Shown: in pieces, positions 9,107 through 18,465 of the stretch
Layout: the number at the start of each line of letters is the position of its first letter
How positions within the stretch are numbered: the stretch's first letter is position 1
Assembly: GCF_014190915.1 (NCBI RefSeq)
Contig: NZ_JACHVU010000003.1
Location: forward strand, 1-64,000
Length of the DNA stretch: 64,000 nucleotides
Source: Mycolicibacterium iranicum
GTDB lineage: Bacteria; Actinomycetota; Actinomycetes; Mycobacteriales; Mycobacteriaceae
Direction: 5' to 3'
Program-made: the position numbers and the translations under genes
Notes under the pieces: generated by a model
What the model was told of the DNA's origin: nothing
Seen by the model: only the letters and a program-made list of their open reading frames with translations
The model's database searches: none

Positions 9107-9448
9107 ATGAACACGCTGGATTTCGTCGACCAGACGTCGTTGCGCGACGATGTCCCGGCCTTCGGCCCCGGCGACACCGTCAACGTTCACGTGAAGGTCA
9201 TCGAGGGCTCCAAGGAGCGCATTCAGGTCTTCAAGGGCGTCGTCATCCGTCGCCAGGGCGGCGGCGTCCGCGAAACGTTCACGGTGCGCAAGGAGAGCTA
9301 CGGCGTGGGCGTCGAGCGCACCTTCCCGGTGCATTCGCCCAACATCGACCACATCGACATCGTCACCCGCGGTGACGTGCGCCGGGCCAAGCTGTACTAC
9401 CTGCGCGAGCTCCGCGGCAAGAAGGCCAAGATCAAAGAGAAGCGCTGA
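9107..9448 (+). CDS. rplS: 50S ribosomal protein L19
   Basis: Large-subunit ribosomal protein L19, 113 aa, found at the subunit interface. Conserved segments include [19 protein letters not shown], the KEGS-like [16 protein letters not shown] region and [17 protein letters not shown] at the C-terminus. ATG at 9107 is chosen over an in-frame GTG at 9098 because AAGGAAG at 9092-9098 is correctly spaced for 9107. A GC-rich hairpin without a U-tract (9461-9476) follows the stop. Confidence 0.97.
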   Translation: MNTLDFVDQTSLRDDVPAFGPGDTVNVHVKVIEGSKERIQVFKGVVIRRQGGGVRETFTVRKESYGVGVERTFPVHSPNIDHIDIVTRGDVRRAKLYYLRELRGKKAKIKEKR

Positions 9449-9460
9449 CCCTGTGTGGTC

Positions 9461-9476
9461 GCGCCGGTCGCGGCGC
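9461..9476. terminator. Hairpin after rplS
   Basis: GCGCCG-GTCG-CGGCGC, a perfect 6-bp stem with a 4-base loop located 12 bp after the rplS stop. No T-tract follows, so it could be a weak or Rho-assisted terminator or an attenuating structure before lepB. Confidence 0.35.
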
Positions 9477-9496
9477 GCGCTGGCTAGTCTGATCTC

Positions 9497-10369
9497 GTGA
9501 CGTTGCCTTCTGAGCCTGCAGGGCCGTCGGGCCCCACCGACCAGTCCGACGAATCGTCAGTCGAGCACCGGCGCCGAGACTCCGGTGACTCCGACTCCGG
9601 TGACTCCGACTCCGGTGACGCCGACGACGAGCCCGGCAAGAAGAAGCGGGGAGCGCTGCGCGAAGCGGCGATCCTGATCAGCATCGCGCTGGTGCTCTAC
9701 TACGTGATGCTGACGTTCATCGCGAGGCCTTACCTGATTCCGTCGGAATCGATGGAGCCCACGCTGCACGGCTGCAACGGCTGCGTCGGTGACCGCATCA
9801 TGGTCGACAAGTTGTCCTACCGCTTCGGATCGCCGGGGCCCGGCGACGTCGTCGTCTTCAAGGGTCCGCCGAACTGGAGCATCGGCTACAAGTCCATCCG
9901 TTCGGACAACACCGCCGTGCGGTGGATCCAGAACGCGCTGTCGGTCGTGGGTTTCGTGCCCCCCGACGAGAACGATCTGGTCAAGCGGATCATCGCCACC
10001 GGCGGGCAGACGGTCCAGTGCCGCGTCGACACGGGGCTGACCGTGGACGGCAAGAAACTCGACGAGCCCTACCTCGACCCTGACACGATGATGGCCGATC
10101 CTGCGGTCTACCCGTGCCTGGGCAACGAATTCGGCCCGGTGACGGTGCCGGAGGGGCGGCTCTGGGTGATGGGTGACAACCGCACGCACTCGGCGGATTC
10201 CCGCACCCACTGCACGAATGAGCCCGCCGACGCGCAGAAGGGTCTGCTGTGCACGGGCGATCCGACGGCCGGCACCATCCCCGTGGACAATGTCATCGGT
10301 AAGGCCCAGTTCATCGCCTGGCCGCCGGGTCGGTGGGGCGGCGTGAACTCGGTGAACCCGCAGGACTGA
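9497..10369 (+). CDS. lepB: Signal peptidase I
   Basis: Type I leader peptidase that removes signal peptides at the outer face of the plasma membrane. The 290-residue protein has an acidic cytoplasmic tail, one membrane segment (AILISIALVLYYVMLTFIA), the catalytic Ser in IPSESMEPTL, the general-base Lys in DLVKRIIATGG and the conserved MGDNRTHSADSR box. GTG at 9497 lies 6 bp after TAGTCT, a good -10 sequence, so the mRNA may be leaderless. The cytoplasmic tail contains three tandem 15-bp repeats (9579-9623) encoding repeated Asp-Ser-Gly units. Confidence 0.95.
   Translation: MTLPSEPAGPSGPTDQSDESSVEHRRRDSGDSDSGDSDSGDADDEPGKKKRGALREAAILISIALVLYYVMLTFIARPYLIPSESMEPTLHGCNGCVGDRIMVDKLSYRFGSPGPGDVVVFKGPPNWSIGYKSIRSDNTAVRWIQNALSVVGFVPPDENDLVKRIIATGGQTVQCRVDTGLTVDGKKLDEPYLDPDTMMADPAVYPCLGNEFGPVTVPEGRLWVMGDNRTHSADSRTHCTNEPADAQKGLLCTGDPTAGTIPVDNVIGKAQFIAWPPGRWGGVNSVNPQD
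9579..9623 (+). repeat. 15-bp tandem repeat inside lepB
   Basis: Three head-to-tail copies of ACTCCGGTGACTCCG, the last with one mismatch. The unit is a multiple of three, so changes in copy number keep the reading frame and alter only the length of the acidic cytoplasmic tail. Confidence 0.85.
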
Positions 10370-10396
10370 CCGGTGGCGTGGAAGGGGCACTGACAC

Positions 10397-11146
10397 TTGC
10401 CGACTGCTTGGCCACCGCGCGCGGTCATCCGGAGATCATCGGGCCTGCGCACCCTGGAATCCGCCCTGTACCGCGCCGGTCTCGGACCGGTCGCCGGGGT
10501 CGACGAGGTCGGCCGGGGCGCCTGCGCGGGACCGCTCGTCGTCGCTGCGTGCGTGCTCGGCCCCAACCGCCTGGAAAGCCTGGCCGCCCTTGATGATTCG
10601 AAGAAGCTGAACGAGAGCGAACGGGAGCGGCTGTTCCCGCTGATCCGCCGGTATGCCCTGGCATTCCACGTGGTGTTCATCCCCTCGGTGGAGGTCGACC
10701 GCCGCGGGGTCCACGTCGCCAACATCGAGGGCATGCGCCGTGCGGTGGCGGGCCTGCCGGTGCGTCCCGGGTACGTGCTCTCCGACGGGTTCCGGGTCCC
10801 GGGCCTGCCGATGCCGTCGCTGCCGGTGGTCGGCGGGGACGCGGCGGCTGCGTGCATCGCGGCGGCGAGCGTGCTGGCCAAGGTCAGTCGCGATCGTCTG
10901 ATGGTGGCGATGGAGAACGAACACCCCGGCTACGGGTTCGCCGAACACAAGGGCTACAGCACACGGGCGCACAGCGCCGCGCTGGCGCGGCTGGGCCCCT
11001 CGCGCCAGCACCGGTTCTCCTTCATCAATGTGCGCAGATTGGTCGTGGAGGGGGAACCCGGGGAGCATGGGGAACACGGGTGCGAGAAGATGCTCGTGGA
11101 CATGCCGGTCGCCGGCGATCTACGTGAAGGACAGTTGAGCCGATGA
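10397..11146 (+). CDS. rnhB: Ribonuclease HII
   Basis: Endonuclease that cuts the RNA strand of RNA-DNA hybrids and starts ribonucleotide excision repair. The 249 aa include the [15 protein letters not shown] motif carrying the first Asp and Glu, the DDSKKL motif, the VLSDGF Asp and the C-terminal HKGYST element. TTG at 10397 gives an N-terminus ([11 protein letters not shown]) like that of M. tuberculosis RNase HII as I recall it. It is followed by an ATGA overlap with the DUF2469 gene. Confidence 0.95.
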   Translation: MPTAWPPRAVIRRSSGLRTLESALYRAGLGPVAGVDEVGRGACAGPLVVAACVLGPNRLESLAALDDSKKLNESERERLFPLIRRYALAFHVVFIPSVEVDRRGVHVANIEGMRRAVAGLPVRPGYVLSDGFRVPGLPMPSLPVVGGDAAAACIAAASVLAKVSRDRLMVAMENEHPGYGFAEHKGYSTRAHSAALARLGPSRQHRFSFINVRRLVVEGEPGEHGEHGCEKMLVDMPVAGDLREGQLSR

Positions 11147-11448
11147 GTGCCGAGGATCTCGAGAAGTACGAAACCGAGATGGAGCTCTCGCTGTACCGGG
11201 AGTACAAGGACATCGTCGGGCAGTTCAGCTACGTCGTGGAGACGGAGCGGCGCTTCTACCTGGCCAACAGCGTCGAGATGGTGCCCCGCAACGCCGACGG
11301 TGAGGTCTACTTCGAACTGCGGCTGGGCGACGCGTGGGTGTGGGACATGTACCGGCCCGCACGCTTCGTCAAGCAGGTCCGGGTGATCACGTTCAAGGAC
11401 GTCAACATCGAAGAGGTCGAGAAGCCCGAGCTCCGGCTGCCCGAATAG
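11143..11448 (+). CDS. DUF2469 protein
   Basis: Small acidic protein of 101 aa, conserved next to rnhB throughout actinobacteria (Rv2901c in M. tuberculosis). It begins [20 protein letters not shown] and includes the [12 protein letters not shown] segment and a tryptophan-containing [13 protein letters not shown] segment. The function is unknown. ATG overlaps the rnhB stop by 4 bp, so the two are translationally coupled. Confidence 0.92.
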   Translation: MSAEDLEKYETEMELSLYREYKDIVGQFSYVVETERRFYLANSVEMVPRNADGEVYFELRLGDAWVWDMYRPARFVKQVRVITFKDVNIEEVEKPELRLPE

Positions 11449-11477
11449 GGGCTTGCTGCCGCTGACACACTGGGGGA

Positions 11478-12251
11478 GTGCGCACCACACCGCAGTGCTG
11501 GCTGACCGACATGGACGGCGTGCTCGTCCGCGAGGAACATGCGCTGCCCGGCGCGGCGGAGTTCCTGCAGACGCTGACCGACCGGGAACGGCCGTTCCTG
11601 GTGCTGACGAACAACTCGATCTTCACGCCGCGCGACCTCGCGGCGCGGCTCGCCCGCTCGGGTCTGATCGTGCCGGAGAGCGCCATCTGGACGTCCGCGC
11701 TCGCGACTGCGACATTCCTGGCCGACCAGCTTCCGGGCGGGTCGGCCTACGTGATCGGCGAGGCGGGGCTGACCACCGCGCTGCACGAAGCCGGGTACAC
11801 GATGACCGACGTGGAGCCGGATTTCGTGGTGCTCGGCGAGACCCGGACGTACTCCTTCGAGGCGATCACGAAGGCGGTCCGCCTGATCCTCGGCGGTGCG
11901 CGGTTTATCGCCACCAACCCCGACGTGACCGGCCCGTCGGCCGAGGGGCCGCTGCCGGCGACGGGGTCCGTGGCGGCGATGGTCACGAAAGCGACGGGGC
12001 GGGAGCCCTATTTCGTGGGCAAACCGAACCCGATGATGTTCCGTAGCGCGCTCAACCGCATCGAGGCGCACTCCGAGAACACCGTCATGGTCGGCGACCG
12101 GATGGACACCGACGTCGTCGCCGGCATCGAAGCCGGCCTGGAAACGATCCTGGTCCTGACCGGATCGACCACGATCGAGGACGTCGAGCGATTTCCGTTC
12201 CGCCCCAGCCGGGTACTGCCGTCGATCGCCGAGGCCATCGAACTCATATGA
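11478..12251 (+). CDS. HAD-superfamily hydrolase, NagD/PGP-like
   Basis: Predicted phosphatase of 257 aa in the haloacid dehalogenase superfamily, type IIA cap. Motif I is [10 protein letters not shown] with the nucleophile and acid Asp residues, motif II is LVLTNNS, the Lys motif lies in VGKPNPMMF and motif IV is VGDRMDTDV. Relatives hydrolyse sugar phosphates, glycerol phosphate or nucleotides; the substrate is not predictable. GTG start at 11478. An unknown gene overlaps its stop by 4 bp. Confidence 0.9.
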   Translation: MRTTPQCWLTDMDGVLVREEHALPGAAEFLQTLTDRERPFLVLTNNSIFTPRDLAARLARSGLIVPESAIWTSALATATFLADQLPGGSAYVIGEAGLTTALHEAGYTMTDVEPDFVVLGETRTYSFEAITKAVRLILGGARFIATNPDVTGPSAEGPLPATGSVAAMVTKATGREPYFVGKPNPMMFRSALNRIEAHSENTVMVGDRMDTDVVAGIEAGLETILVLTGSTTIEDVERFPFRPSRVLPSIAEAIELI

Positions 12252-12910
12252 TCCCGGTCGAGGTGGCCGCGGCCGCCGACCGTTCTCTGCGCAGCATCGG
12301 CGATGCCGGCGCACCGACACAGCGCTGCCACCGCCGTGTGATCCGCAATGCCGTCGGGGCGGCCGTCTCTTCCCTCCTCGACGGCCGACTCGACAGCCGG
12401 GTTCGCCCGTGGCACGAAGAGGCGTTGCGGCGCAGGGCCTCCCGGCTCAAGGGCGTGGTGTCCGCACGCGTCCTGTCCGTGGACCACGAGATCCTCGTCG
12501 CCGAACTGCACCCCGGCGGGGAGCGGCTCGTCTTCCGCGGCGCCGATGACGGGTGGCGTCTCGTCCGCTTCGCCGACGGCGGTGACTGCTCCGTACGGCC
12601 CGAGACCACGCGCCGCGTGTCGCTGCGGGGCAGCGGCCCTGATGCCGTGCTCGCTGCCCTGGGCCTGACCAGACCCCACGGTGTCGAGATGGAGGTCGTT
12701 GCGACGGACCTCGGCCAGGGGCAGACCGAAACCCGGTGCAGCTATCGATGGACCGAGGGCGGCCGGACCGTCCTGGCCGACGAGGTCACCACCGAGGTCT
12801 TCGACGGTGCCACACCACGTTCCACGCAGTTGCGCGGACTGATCGTCGACGGCGACCGCGGTGTGCTGCTCACCGGGCGTGACGGCAGCGCAGTGATCGT
12901 CGAGGGGTGA
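12248..12910 (+). CDS. Unknown protein coupled to the HAD phosphatase
   Basis: I do not recognise this 220-residue protein. It has no signal peptide or membrane segment. The first third is rich in Ala and Arg ([19 protein letters not shown]), the middle contains beta-rich stretches such as [16 protein letters not shown], and the end repeats short polar strands ([20 protein letters not shown]). The ATG overlaps the HAD gene stop by 4 bp, so they are likely translated together. The coding character is good in this frame. Confidence 0.65.
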   Translation: MIPVEVAAAADRSLRSIGDAGAPTQRCHRRVIRNAVGAAVSSLLDGRLDSRVRPWHEEALRRRASRLKGVVSARVLSVDHEILVAELHPGGERLVFRGADDGWRLVRFADGGDCSVRPETTRRVSLRGSGPDAVLAALGLTRPHGVEMEVVATDLGQGQTETRCSYRWTEGGRTVLADEVTTEVFDGATPRSTQLRGLIVDGDRGVLLTGRDGSAVIVEG

Positions 12911-12950
12911 GGCATCGAGCGGGCGGTGCCCCGCTTGCTAGCTTGAGCGG

Positions 12951-14159
12951 ATGACCGAACCAGCGCCTGACCCGGCGCGGCCGCTGGCCGGAGTGCGGGT
13001 GGTCGAGATCTCCAGCTTCGTCGCGGTGCCGTTGGCGGGCATGACGCTCGCGCAGCTTGGCGCCGAGGTGCTGCGCGTGGACCCGGTCGGCGGCGCCGCC
13101 GACTACCGCCGCTGGCCGCTCACCGAGTCGGGGGACAGCATCTACTGGGCGGGGCTGAACAAGGGCAAGCGCTCGCTGGCGGTCGACATGCGTGCCGCCG
13201 AGGGACAGGCGCTCGTCGCGCGCCTCATCACCGAGACCGGCGTGTTCATCACGAATGTGGCCGGGCGGCAATGGCACTCGTACGATGCGCTGCGCCCCGG
13301 GCGGCCTGATCTCATTCACGTCGAGGTGTCCGGGCGCGCCGACGGCGGCACCGCGGTCGACTACACCGTCAATGCGGCCATCGGGTTCCCCCTCGTCACC
13401 GGGCCGTCCGAGCTGAGCCCGCCGGTGAACCACGTCCTGCCGGCCTGGGACGTCTCCTGCGGGCTCTACGCGGCCCTGTCGGTGGTCACCGCGTTGCGGC
13501 ACCGCGATGCGACCGGCCAGGGACAGCGGATCAGCATCCCGCTGGAGAACGTCGCCCTCGCCACCGCGGGCAACCTCAGCCTGCTGACCGAGGCCATGGT
13601 CAACGGCACCTCGCGCCGCCGTATCGGCAACGCGGTCTACGGAACGTACGGGCAGAACTTCACCAGCAGCGACGGTGTGTCCTTCATGGTGGTCGCCCTC
13701 ACCGGCCGGCACTTCCGCGATCTGAACGACCTCACCGGGACCACTGAAGCCGTTGCGCTGCTGGCTGATTCGCTGGGCGCCGATTTCTCCGACGAGGGCG
13801 AGCGCTACCGGCACCGGGACGCGCTGAGCGCGTTGTACGCACAGTGGTTCTCCGGGCACACCGGTGCCGAGATCTGCGCCGCGCTGTCTTCGACCTCGGT
13901 GTTGTGGGAGCGCTATCAGACGTTCGGCGAGACGGCCGCCGACCGCCGGGTCACCGACAACCCACTGTTCACGCCTCTCGATCAGCCCCGGGTGGGCCGG
14001 TATCTGGCGGCGGGCCTTCCGGTGTCCATCGACGGCAGCTATCCGCCGGCGGTGTCCGCACCCGCCCTGGGCGACGACACCGACGCGGTGCTGGCCGACT
14101 GGTTGTCGCTGCCAGCCGACGAGGTCACGGGCCTGCGCGAGTCGGGCACCGTCGCGTGA
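12951..14159 (+). CDS. CaiB/BaiF (class III) CoA-transferase
   Basis: Enzyme of 402 aa that would move CoA from a CoA thioester to a free carboxylic acid. The N-terminal Rossmann-like part reads RPLAGVRVVEISSFVAVPLAGMTLAQLGAEV in outline, with the family signature split across residues 10-40. The catalytic Asp is probably in LPAWDVSCGLY. The ATG at 12951 lies 6 bp after TAGCTT, a good -10, so it may be leaderless. The thioesterase gene starts at its stop (GTGA overlap), which suggests joint control of an acyl-CoA pool. Confidence 0.88.
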   Translation: MTEPAPDPARPLAGVRVVEISSFVAVPLAGMTLAQLGAEVLRVDPVGGAADYRRWPLTESGDSIYWAGLNKGKRSLAVDMRAAEGQALVARLITETGVFITNVAGRQWHSYDALRPGRPDLIHVEVSGRADGGTAVDYTVNAAIGFPLVTGPSELSPPVNHVLPAWDVSCGLYAALSVVTALRHRDATGQGQRISIPLENVALATAGNLSLLTEAMVNGTSRRRIGNAVYGTYGQNFTSSDGVSFMVVALTGRHFRDLNDLTGTTEAVALLADSLGADFSDEGERYRHRDALSALYAQWFSGHTGAEICAALSSTSVLWERYQTFGETAADRRVTDNPLFTPLDQPRVGRYLAAGLPVSIDGSYPPAVSAPALGDDTDAVLADWLSLPADEVTGLRESGTVA

Positions 14160-14974
14160 GCCGGCTCCTGGACCTGCTCGACGTGGCCGAGGCCGGTGCC
14201 GACGTCTGGCGCGGAACCGCCAGCGGCCCGGCGGGAAAACGTGCCTACGGCGGCCAGTTGGTCGCGCAGAGCCTCGCCGCGGCAGCCCGGACCGTCGACA
14301 CCGTCAAGACGCCGACGGCGATGCACCTTCAGTTCCTGCGCGGCGGGGAGGCCGGCGACCCGGTCGACTATCGCGTCGCACGCGTCTACGACGGCAGGAC
14401 CGCGGCCTCGCGTCGGGTCGACGCGGACCAGGACGGGCGCCTGTTGACCACGGCCACAGTGTCGTTCGCCGCGCCGCTGCCGGGCCCCGAGCACGGCCAC
14501 CGTGACCTTCCGGAGGATCCGGAGTCGCTGCCGCGAACCGGGCCTGCCGGGCCGGCACCGTCCATGCCGCTCGATGAGCTCGATCTTCGGCTCGTCGACG
14601 ACGGCGCCGGTGAGCACTTCGTCCGGCGGCTGTGGTGGCGGGCCTCGACGGTGCTTCCGGACGATCCGCTGCTGCACACGCTGATCGCCGCCTACGTCAC
14701 CGACGTGTACCTGATCGACCCCGCGCTGCGGGCCCACGGGCACTCCATGCGGTCCAGGACGCACCGCAGCGGCACCACCGATTCGTCGATCTGGTTCCAC
14801 CGGCGGATACAGGCCGACCGGTGGAACCTGCTCGAGTGCCGATCGCCCGCGGCCGCCCGGGGACGTGGTGTGGTGTCGGCGAGTCTGATCGGGCAGGACG
14901 GCGTCGTGTCGGCGACGCTGGTGCAGGAAGGGCTCATCGCAGAGCGGGAGCCTGCGCCGGATCCGGTGGGTTGA
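14156..14974 (+). CDS. Acyl-CoA thioesterase (TesB-like, double hotdog)
   Basis: Predicted acyl-CoA hydrolase of 272 aa. It shows the TesB features YGGQLVAQSLAAAA near residue 30 and HLQFLRGG, then a second hotdog half with DSSIWFHRR and HSMRSRTH. GTG at 14156 overlaps the stop of the CoA-transferase gene (GTGA). The 3' end overlaps the convergent adenylation-domain gene by 41 bp. Confidence 0.88.
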   Translation: MSRLLDLLDVAEAGADVWRGTASGPAGKRAYGGQLVAQSLAAAARTVDTVKTPTAMHLQFLRGGEAGDPVDYRVARVYDGRTAASRRVDADQDGRLLTTATVSFAAPLPGPEHGHRDLPEDPESLPRTGPAGPAPSMPLDELDLRLVDDGAGEHFVRRLWWRASTVLPDDPLLHTLIAAYVTDVYLIDPALRAHGHSMRSRTHRSGTTDSSIWFHRRIQADRWNLLECRSPAAARGRGVVSASLIGQDGVVSATLVQEGLIAEREPAPDPVG

Positions 14975-17444
14975 GCCTGCGGGTCCGCAACCACTGTCGC
15001 ACCAGATTCACCGCCGCGGTGACCGCGATCCCGACGGCAAGGGACGAGACGACGCCGGCGAGGTGATGGGTGCCGAACAACGGATACACCTGGTAGTGCG
15101 TGAGGTAGATGAACAGTGATGCCTCTGCGATGATCCCGGCCACCACCGCGACGCCGGTCGGGCAGCGCACCGCGGGCAGCCAGATCAGCAGTGCCAGACC
15201 GGCGAGCACCAGGAGTTCACGCAGCGTGCTGTCGAAGTAGCCGTGCAGGCCGACGATCAGCACGGCGGTCACCGCCGCGCGCTGCAGCGGGGTGCGGGCC
15301 TTCGATGCCGCCCAGCCGATGGCGAAGAACCAGAACGCCAGCATGGTGAACCACGCATCGCGGCCCAGGTCCAGCCCCAGCGCGTCGTACCGTAACGCCA
15401 TACCGACGGCCAGGAACGCCATCGCCAGGACGAACGGCCGGCGTCGCTCCAGCCGGTCCATCGCGGGCAGCCAGAACACCGCGGCCAGGGCGACCAGCGT
15501 CCACACCAGCACTTCGACGAACCACAGCCGCCCCGCCGTCATGCTGTCGGGCGGACCCAGAATCTTGTTGACCAGCAACAGATTCGTCGGGTGATAGTCG
15601 TCGGTGAAGATCAGCGCCAGCGCGATCCACAGCACGGACGGCACCGCGATCCACGCGATGGTGGTACGCAGGTGCCGCGCTCTGTCGGTGCGCGCAAGCG
15701 GTGTCAGGCAGAACCGCCCGAAGTTGTATCCGGCGACGCCGAGCAGGATGTGCGCGCCGCCCCACAGTTCGAACAGATCGGCGTGCGAGCCCACGATCAG
15801 CACGATCGCCGCCGCCCGCAGGGCCACACTCGATTCCACGGTGGTACCCCAGGACTGCCACCACCGGGGCTCGGGTGGCTTCACGGCGGCCAGCTCGCGC
15901 ACGGACTTTCGCTGCCAGTCGGCGGGCAATCTGCCGAGGGTCTTCTCCAGCCGCAGGGACATCGTCACGTAGGTCAGCGAGTTCCCGCCGAGTTCGACGA
16001 AACTGGCGTCGTCGTCGATGGTTCCGGGGTCGAGCTGCAGCACGTCGGAGAACACGGCGCGAACGTCGGCGGGATCCTGGCCGGTCGCCGCGGCGCCGGC
16101 GGCCAGGACGCGCGCCGTCGGGTAATCGGGCTTGCCCGAGGGCAGCGTCGGCAGTTCGGCCACGGTCACGGCGTCGACCGCCCCCGCTGGCACCCCCGCC
16201 GCCGAGGCCGCCGCGCGGCGCACACTGTCGGTGTCGTGGTCGCCGGCGGCGATGACCGCGAGACGATCGCCGCGGTCGGTGCACAGTGCCGGCACACCTT
16301 GGGTGCGCAGCGTGGTCTCCAACTGGTGGAGGTCGATGCGGAGGCCGTACATCTTGACGAAGCGGCTTCTGCGGCCGATCACCTCGTAGAGTCCGTCGTC
16401 CCCCCGGCGGGCGATGTCGCCGGTGCGCAGCGCGTCGAGCGTCGCGCCGTCGGCGAGGTCGGCGGGGGAGTGCGCGTAGCCCATCATGACGTTGTCACCG
16501 CGGTACACCAGCTCGCCCGCACCGTCCTCGGGCCACTCGTCGAGAGGCTCGATGGTGAAGGAGCCGCCGGGGATCGGCACGCCGATGGCCGACGGGCGGG
16601 TGCGGGCGAGATGGGGTGGGAGGTAGGCCATCCGTGCGGTCGCCTCGGTGGCCCCGTACATCACGAACAGCTGCCAGCCGCGGCGCTCGCCGAGGGTTGC
16701 GAAACGGCTCACCCGGTCTTCGGGCATCTTGCCGCCCGCCTGGGTGAGGTAGCGCAGATCGGGCAGGTCCATCGCCGGAAAGCCGCTGCGCTCAAGCAGT
16801 TCGAACGTGTACGGCACACCGGCGAAGGTGGTGCCGCGATGGCGGCGGAACAGCTCCCAGAACCGGTGGTCGGAGACCGACAGGTCGCTCAGGATCACCG
16901 CCGCCCCCATTAGCAGATGGCTGTGGATCACCGACAGTCCGTAGCAGTACGACATCGGCAGCGTCGTCGCGGCGCGGTCGGAGTCGTGGATGCCGAGATA
17001 CGTGGCGATCGAGCGCGCGTTCGCGGCCAGGTTGCCGTAGGACAGCCGCACGAGCTTGGGCGAACCGGTGCTGCCGGAGGTGGACATCAGCAGGGCGAGA
17101 TCGGGGTGCATCCGGTGGCGGCTTCCGGCGCCACCGCCGGTCGCCGTCCGGACTCCCGCGCCGTCGATGACCACGTCCGGGTGATACGTGGCGAGGGTGT
17201 TGCTCTGGTCCCGGCCTGCCGGCACGGGGAGCGCGACGTGGCCACCGGCGAGCACCCCGAGGTAGCTGACCAGGGTGTGGAGATCATTGCGAGCCTCGAT
17301 CATCACGAGGCTGCGGGGGGCGCTCAGGGTGGCGGCGAACGCCTCGACCCGATCGGCCAGCTGGAAGTAGGTGAGCTGCTCGGTGTCGGTGAGCACCGCG
17401 ACCCGGTCACCGTGGCCACGCAGGTGATCGAGCAGCGGGACCAT
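14934..17444 (-). CDS. Adenylation-carrier-membrane acyltransferase fusion protein
   Basis: 836-residue multidomain protein. Residues 1 to about 430 form an AMP-binding domain with STSGSTGSPKLVRLS, YGATEATARM, TGDIA, KMYGLRID and GKPDY. Residues about 450-530 form a phosphopantetheine carrier domain with the attachment Ser in LGGNSLTYV. The rest is about ten membrane helices resembling acyltransferase-3 proteins, with the characteristic Arg-x10-His pattern in RAAAIVLIVGSH. There is no condensation or thioesterase domain. The architecture suggests activation of an acid or amino acid, loading on the carrier and transfer across or onto the membrane, like a one-chain DltA-DltC-acyltransferase. 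The substrate is unknown. Confidence 0.85.
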   Translation of the reverse strand: MVPLLDHLRGHGDRVAVLTDTEQLTYFQLADRVEAFAATLSAPRSLVMIEARNDLHTLVSYLGVLAGGHVALPVPAGRDQSNTLATYHPDVVIDGAGVRTATGGGAGSRHRMHPDLALLMSTSGSTGSPKLVRLSYGNLAANARSIATYLGIHDSDRAATTLPMSYCYGLSVIHSHLLMGAAVILSDLSVSDHRFWELFRRHRGTTFAGVPYTFELLERSGFPAMDLPDLRYLTQAGGKMPEDRVSRFATLGERRGWQLFVMYGATEATARMAYLPPHLARTRPSAIGVPIPGGSFTIEPLDEWPEDGAGELVYRGDNVMMGYAHSPADLADGATLDALRTGDIARRGDDGLYEVIGRRSRFVKMYGLRIDLHQLETTLRTQGVPALCTDRGDRLAVIAAGDHDTDSVRRAAASAAGVPAGAVDAVTVAELPTLPSGKPDYPTARVLAAGAAATGQDPADVRAVFSDVLQLDPGTIDDDASFVELGGNSLTYVTMSLRLEKTLGRLPADWQRKSVRELAAVKPPEPRWWQSWGTTVESSVALRAAAIVLIVGSHADLFELWGGAHILLGVAGYNFGRFCLTPLARTDRARHLRTTIAWIAVPSVLWIALALIFTDDYHPTNLLLVNKILGPPDSMTAGRLWFVEVLVWTLVALAAVFWLPAMDRLERRRPFVLAMAFLAVGMALRYDALGLDLGRDAWFTMLAFWFFAIGWAASKARTPLQRAAVTAVLIVGLHGYFDSTLRELLVLAGLALLIWLPAVRCPTGVAVVAGIIAEASLFIYLTHYQVYPLFGTHHLAGVVSSLAVGIAVTAAVNLVRQWLRTRRLNPPDPAQAPALR

Positions 17445-17486
17445 CCGGCGAGAATACCGTCAGCGCCGGCTGACCCCGCCGTGCGC

Positions 17487-18326
17487 TCACATCCGGCTGT
17501 AGCGACTCCGGATGAACGAGTACACGCCGAAGGCGGCGATGCCGACGGCGGCGGCGATCAGCAGGAACTTGCCGAACGGAGCCTGCCCCAGGGTCTTCAC
17601 CGCCGCATCCAGCCCACTGGCCTTCGCCGGGTCGGCCTGCAAGGTGGCGAAGACGACCAGCACGCCCGCGCCTCCGAGCACGAGGCCCTTGGCGACGTAA
17701 CCGATGATGCCGATCGCGGTGATGCCCTTGCCGCCCGAGACCTGCAGCTCGTCGAGGAACTTCTCCGACGCCCCCTTGTAGATGTGATACGCGCCGACCG
17801 CGGCGACGCCGACACCGATGGCGATGAGAAGAGCCTTGCCCCAACCCGATTGCATCAGCTGACCGGACATGCCTGCGTTCTGCTGGGCGTTGTTCTGACC
17901 GCTGCCCATCGCATAGCGCGCCGCCGAGAATGCGATCGCGAAGTTGACGATGGCCAGCGCCAGGGGCTTGAGGCGCTTCCACGCCGGCTCGTCCTTGCCC
18001 TGGGAACGCTCTTTGGGTTTGGCCCCGATGATCGCCTCGGCGAGGTACCACAACCCCAGCGCTGCGAGCCCGGCCGCGGCCACCCACAGCATGATCGCCC
18101 CGCCCGTCTGGCTGGCCATGGTGGCCAGGGCGCCGGACTGGTCGGCGTTGCCTCCGCCGCCGGCGAACGCCAGCCGGGCGATGATGTAGCCGACCAGCAG
18201 ATGCAGCACCCCACTGGCCGCGAACCCGATACGTGCCAGCTTCTCGAAGGCGTTGCTGTCGGTCGCGCGGTCGGCGGCCCCGTGCACGGAGCGGTGCACT
18301 GATCCGCCTGTGGTTCCGATCGCCAT
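17487..18326 (-). CDS. DUF1206 membrane protein
   Basis: Integral membrane protein of 279 aa with about six helices arranged as three similar pairs, each with Gly/Ala-rich segments such as IGFAASGVLHLLVGYI, IGIIGYVAKGLVLGGAG and AAVGIAAFGVYSFIRSRY. This is the DUF1206 pattern; the function is unknown. ATG at 18326 has an ideal AGGAGGA upstream (18331-18337), so a longer in-frame extension is rejected. It is 42 bp upstream of the adenylation fusion gene on the same strand and may be co-transcribed. Confidence 0.88.
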   Translation of the reverse strand: MAIGTTGGSVHRSVHGAADRATDSNAFEKLARIGFAASGVLHLLVGYIIARLAFAGGGGNADQSGALATMASQTGGAIMLWVAAAGLAALGLWYLAEAIIGAKPKERSQGKDEPAWKRLKPLALAIVNFAIAFSAARYAMGSGQNNAQQNAGMSGQLMQSGWGKALLIAIGVGVAAVGAYHIYKGASEKFLDELQVSGGKGITAIGIIGYVAKGLVLGGAGVLVVFATLQADPAKASGLDAAVKTLGQAPFGKFLLIAAAVGIAAFGVYSFIRSRYSRM

Positions 18327-18465
18327 CGTGTCCTCCTGGTCGGCAGTTGATGGCGTGTACCCCGGATTTGACGGCGCCGAAACCGAAAGGGCGCGCGCCT
18401 GGGGATGAATTCGGATCTGGGGATGGATCGCGGGTGGTGTCGGCGACTCACCGCAGGGTGGCGGC

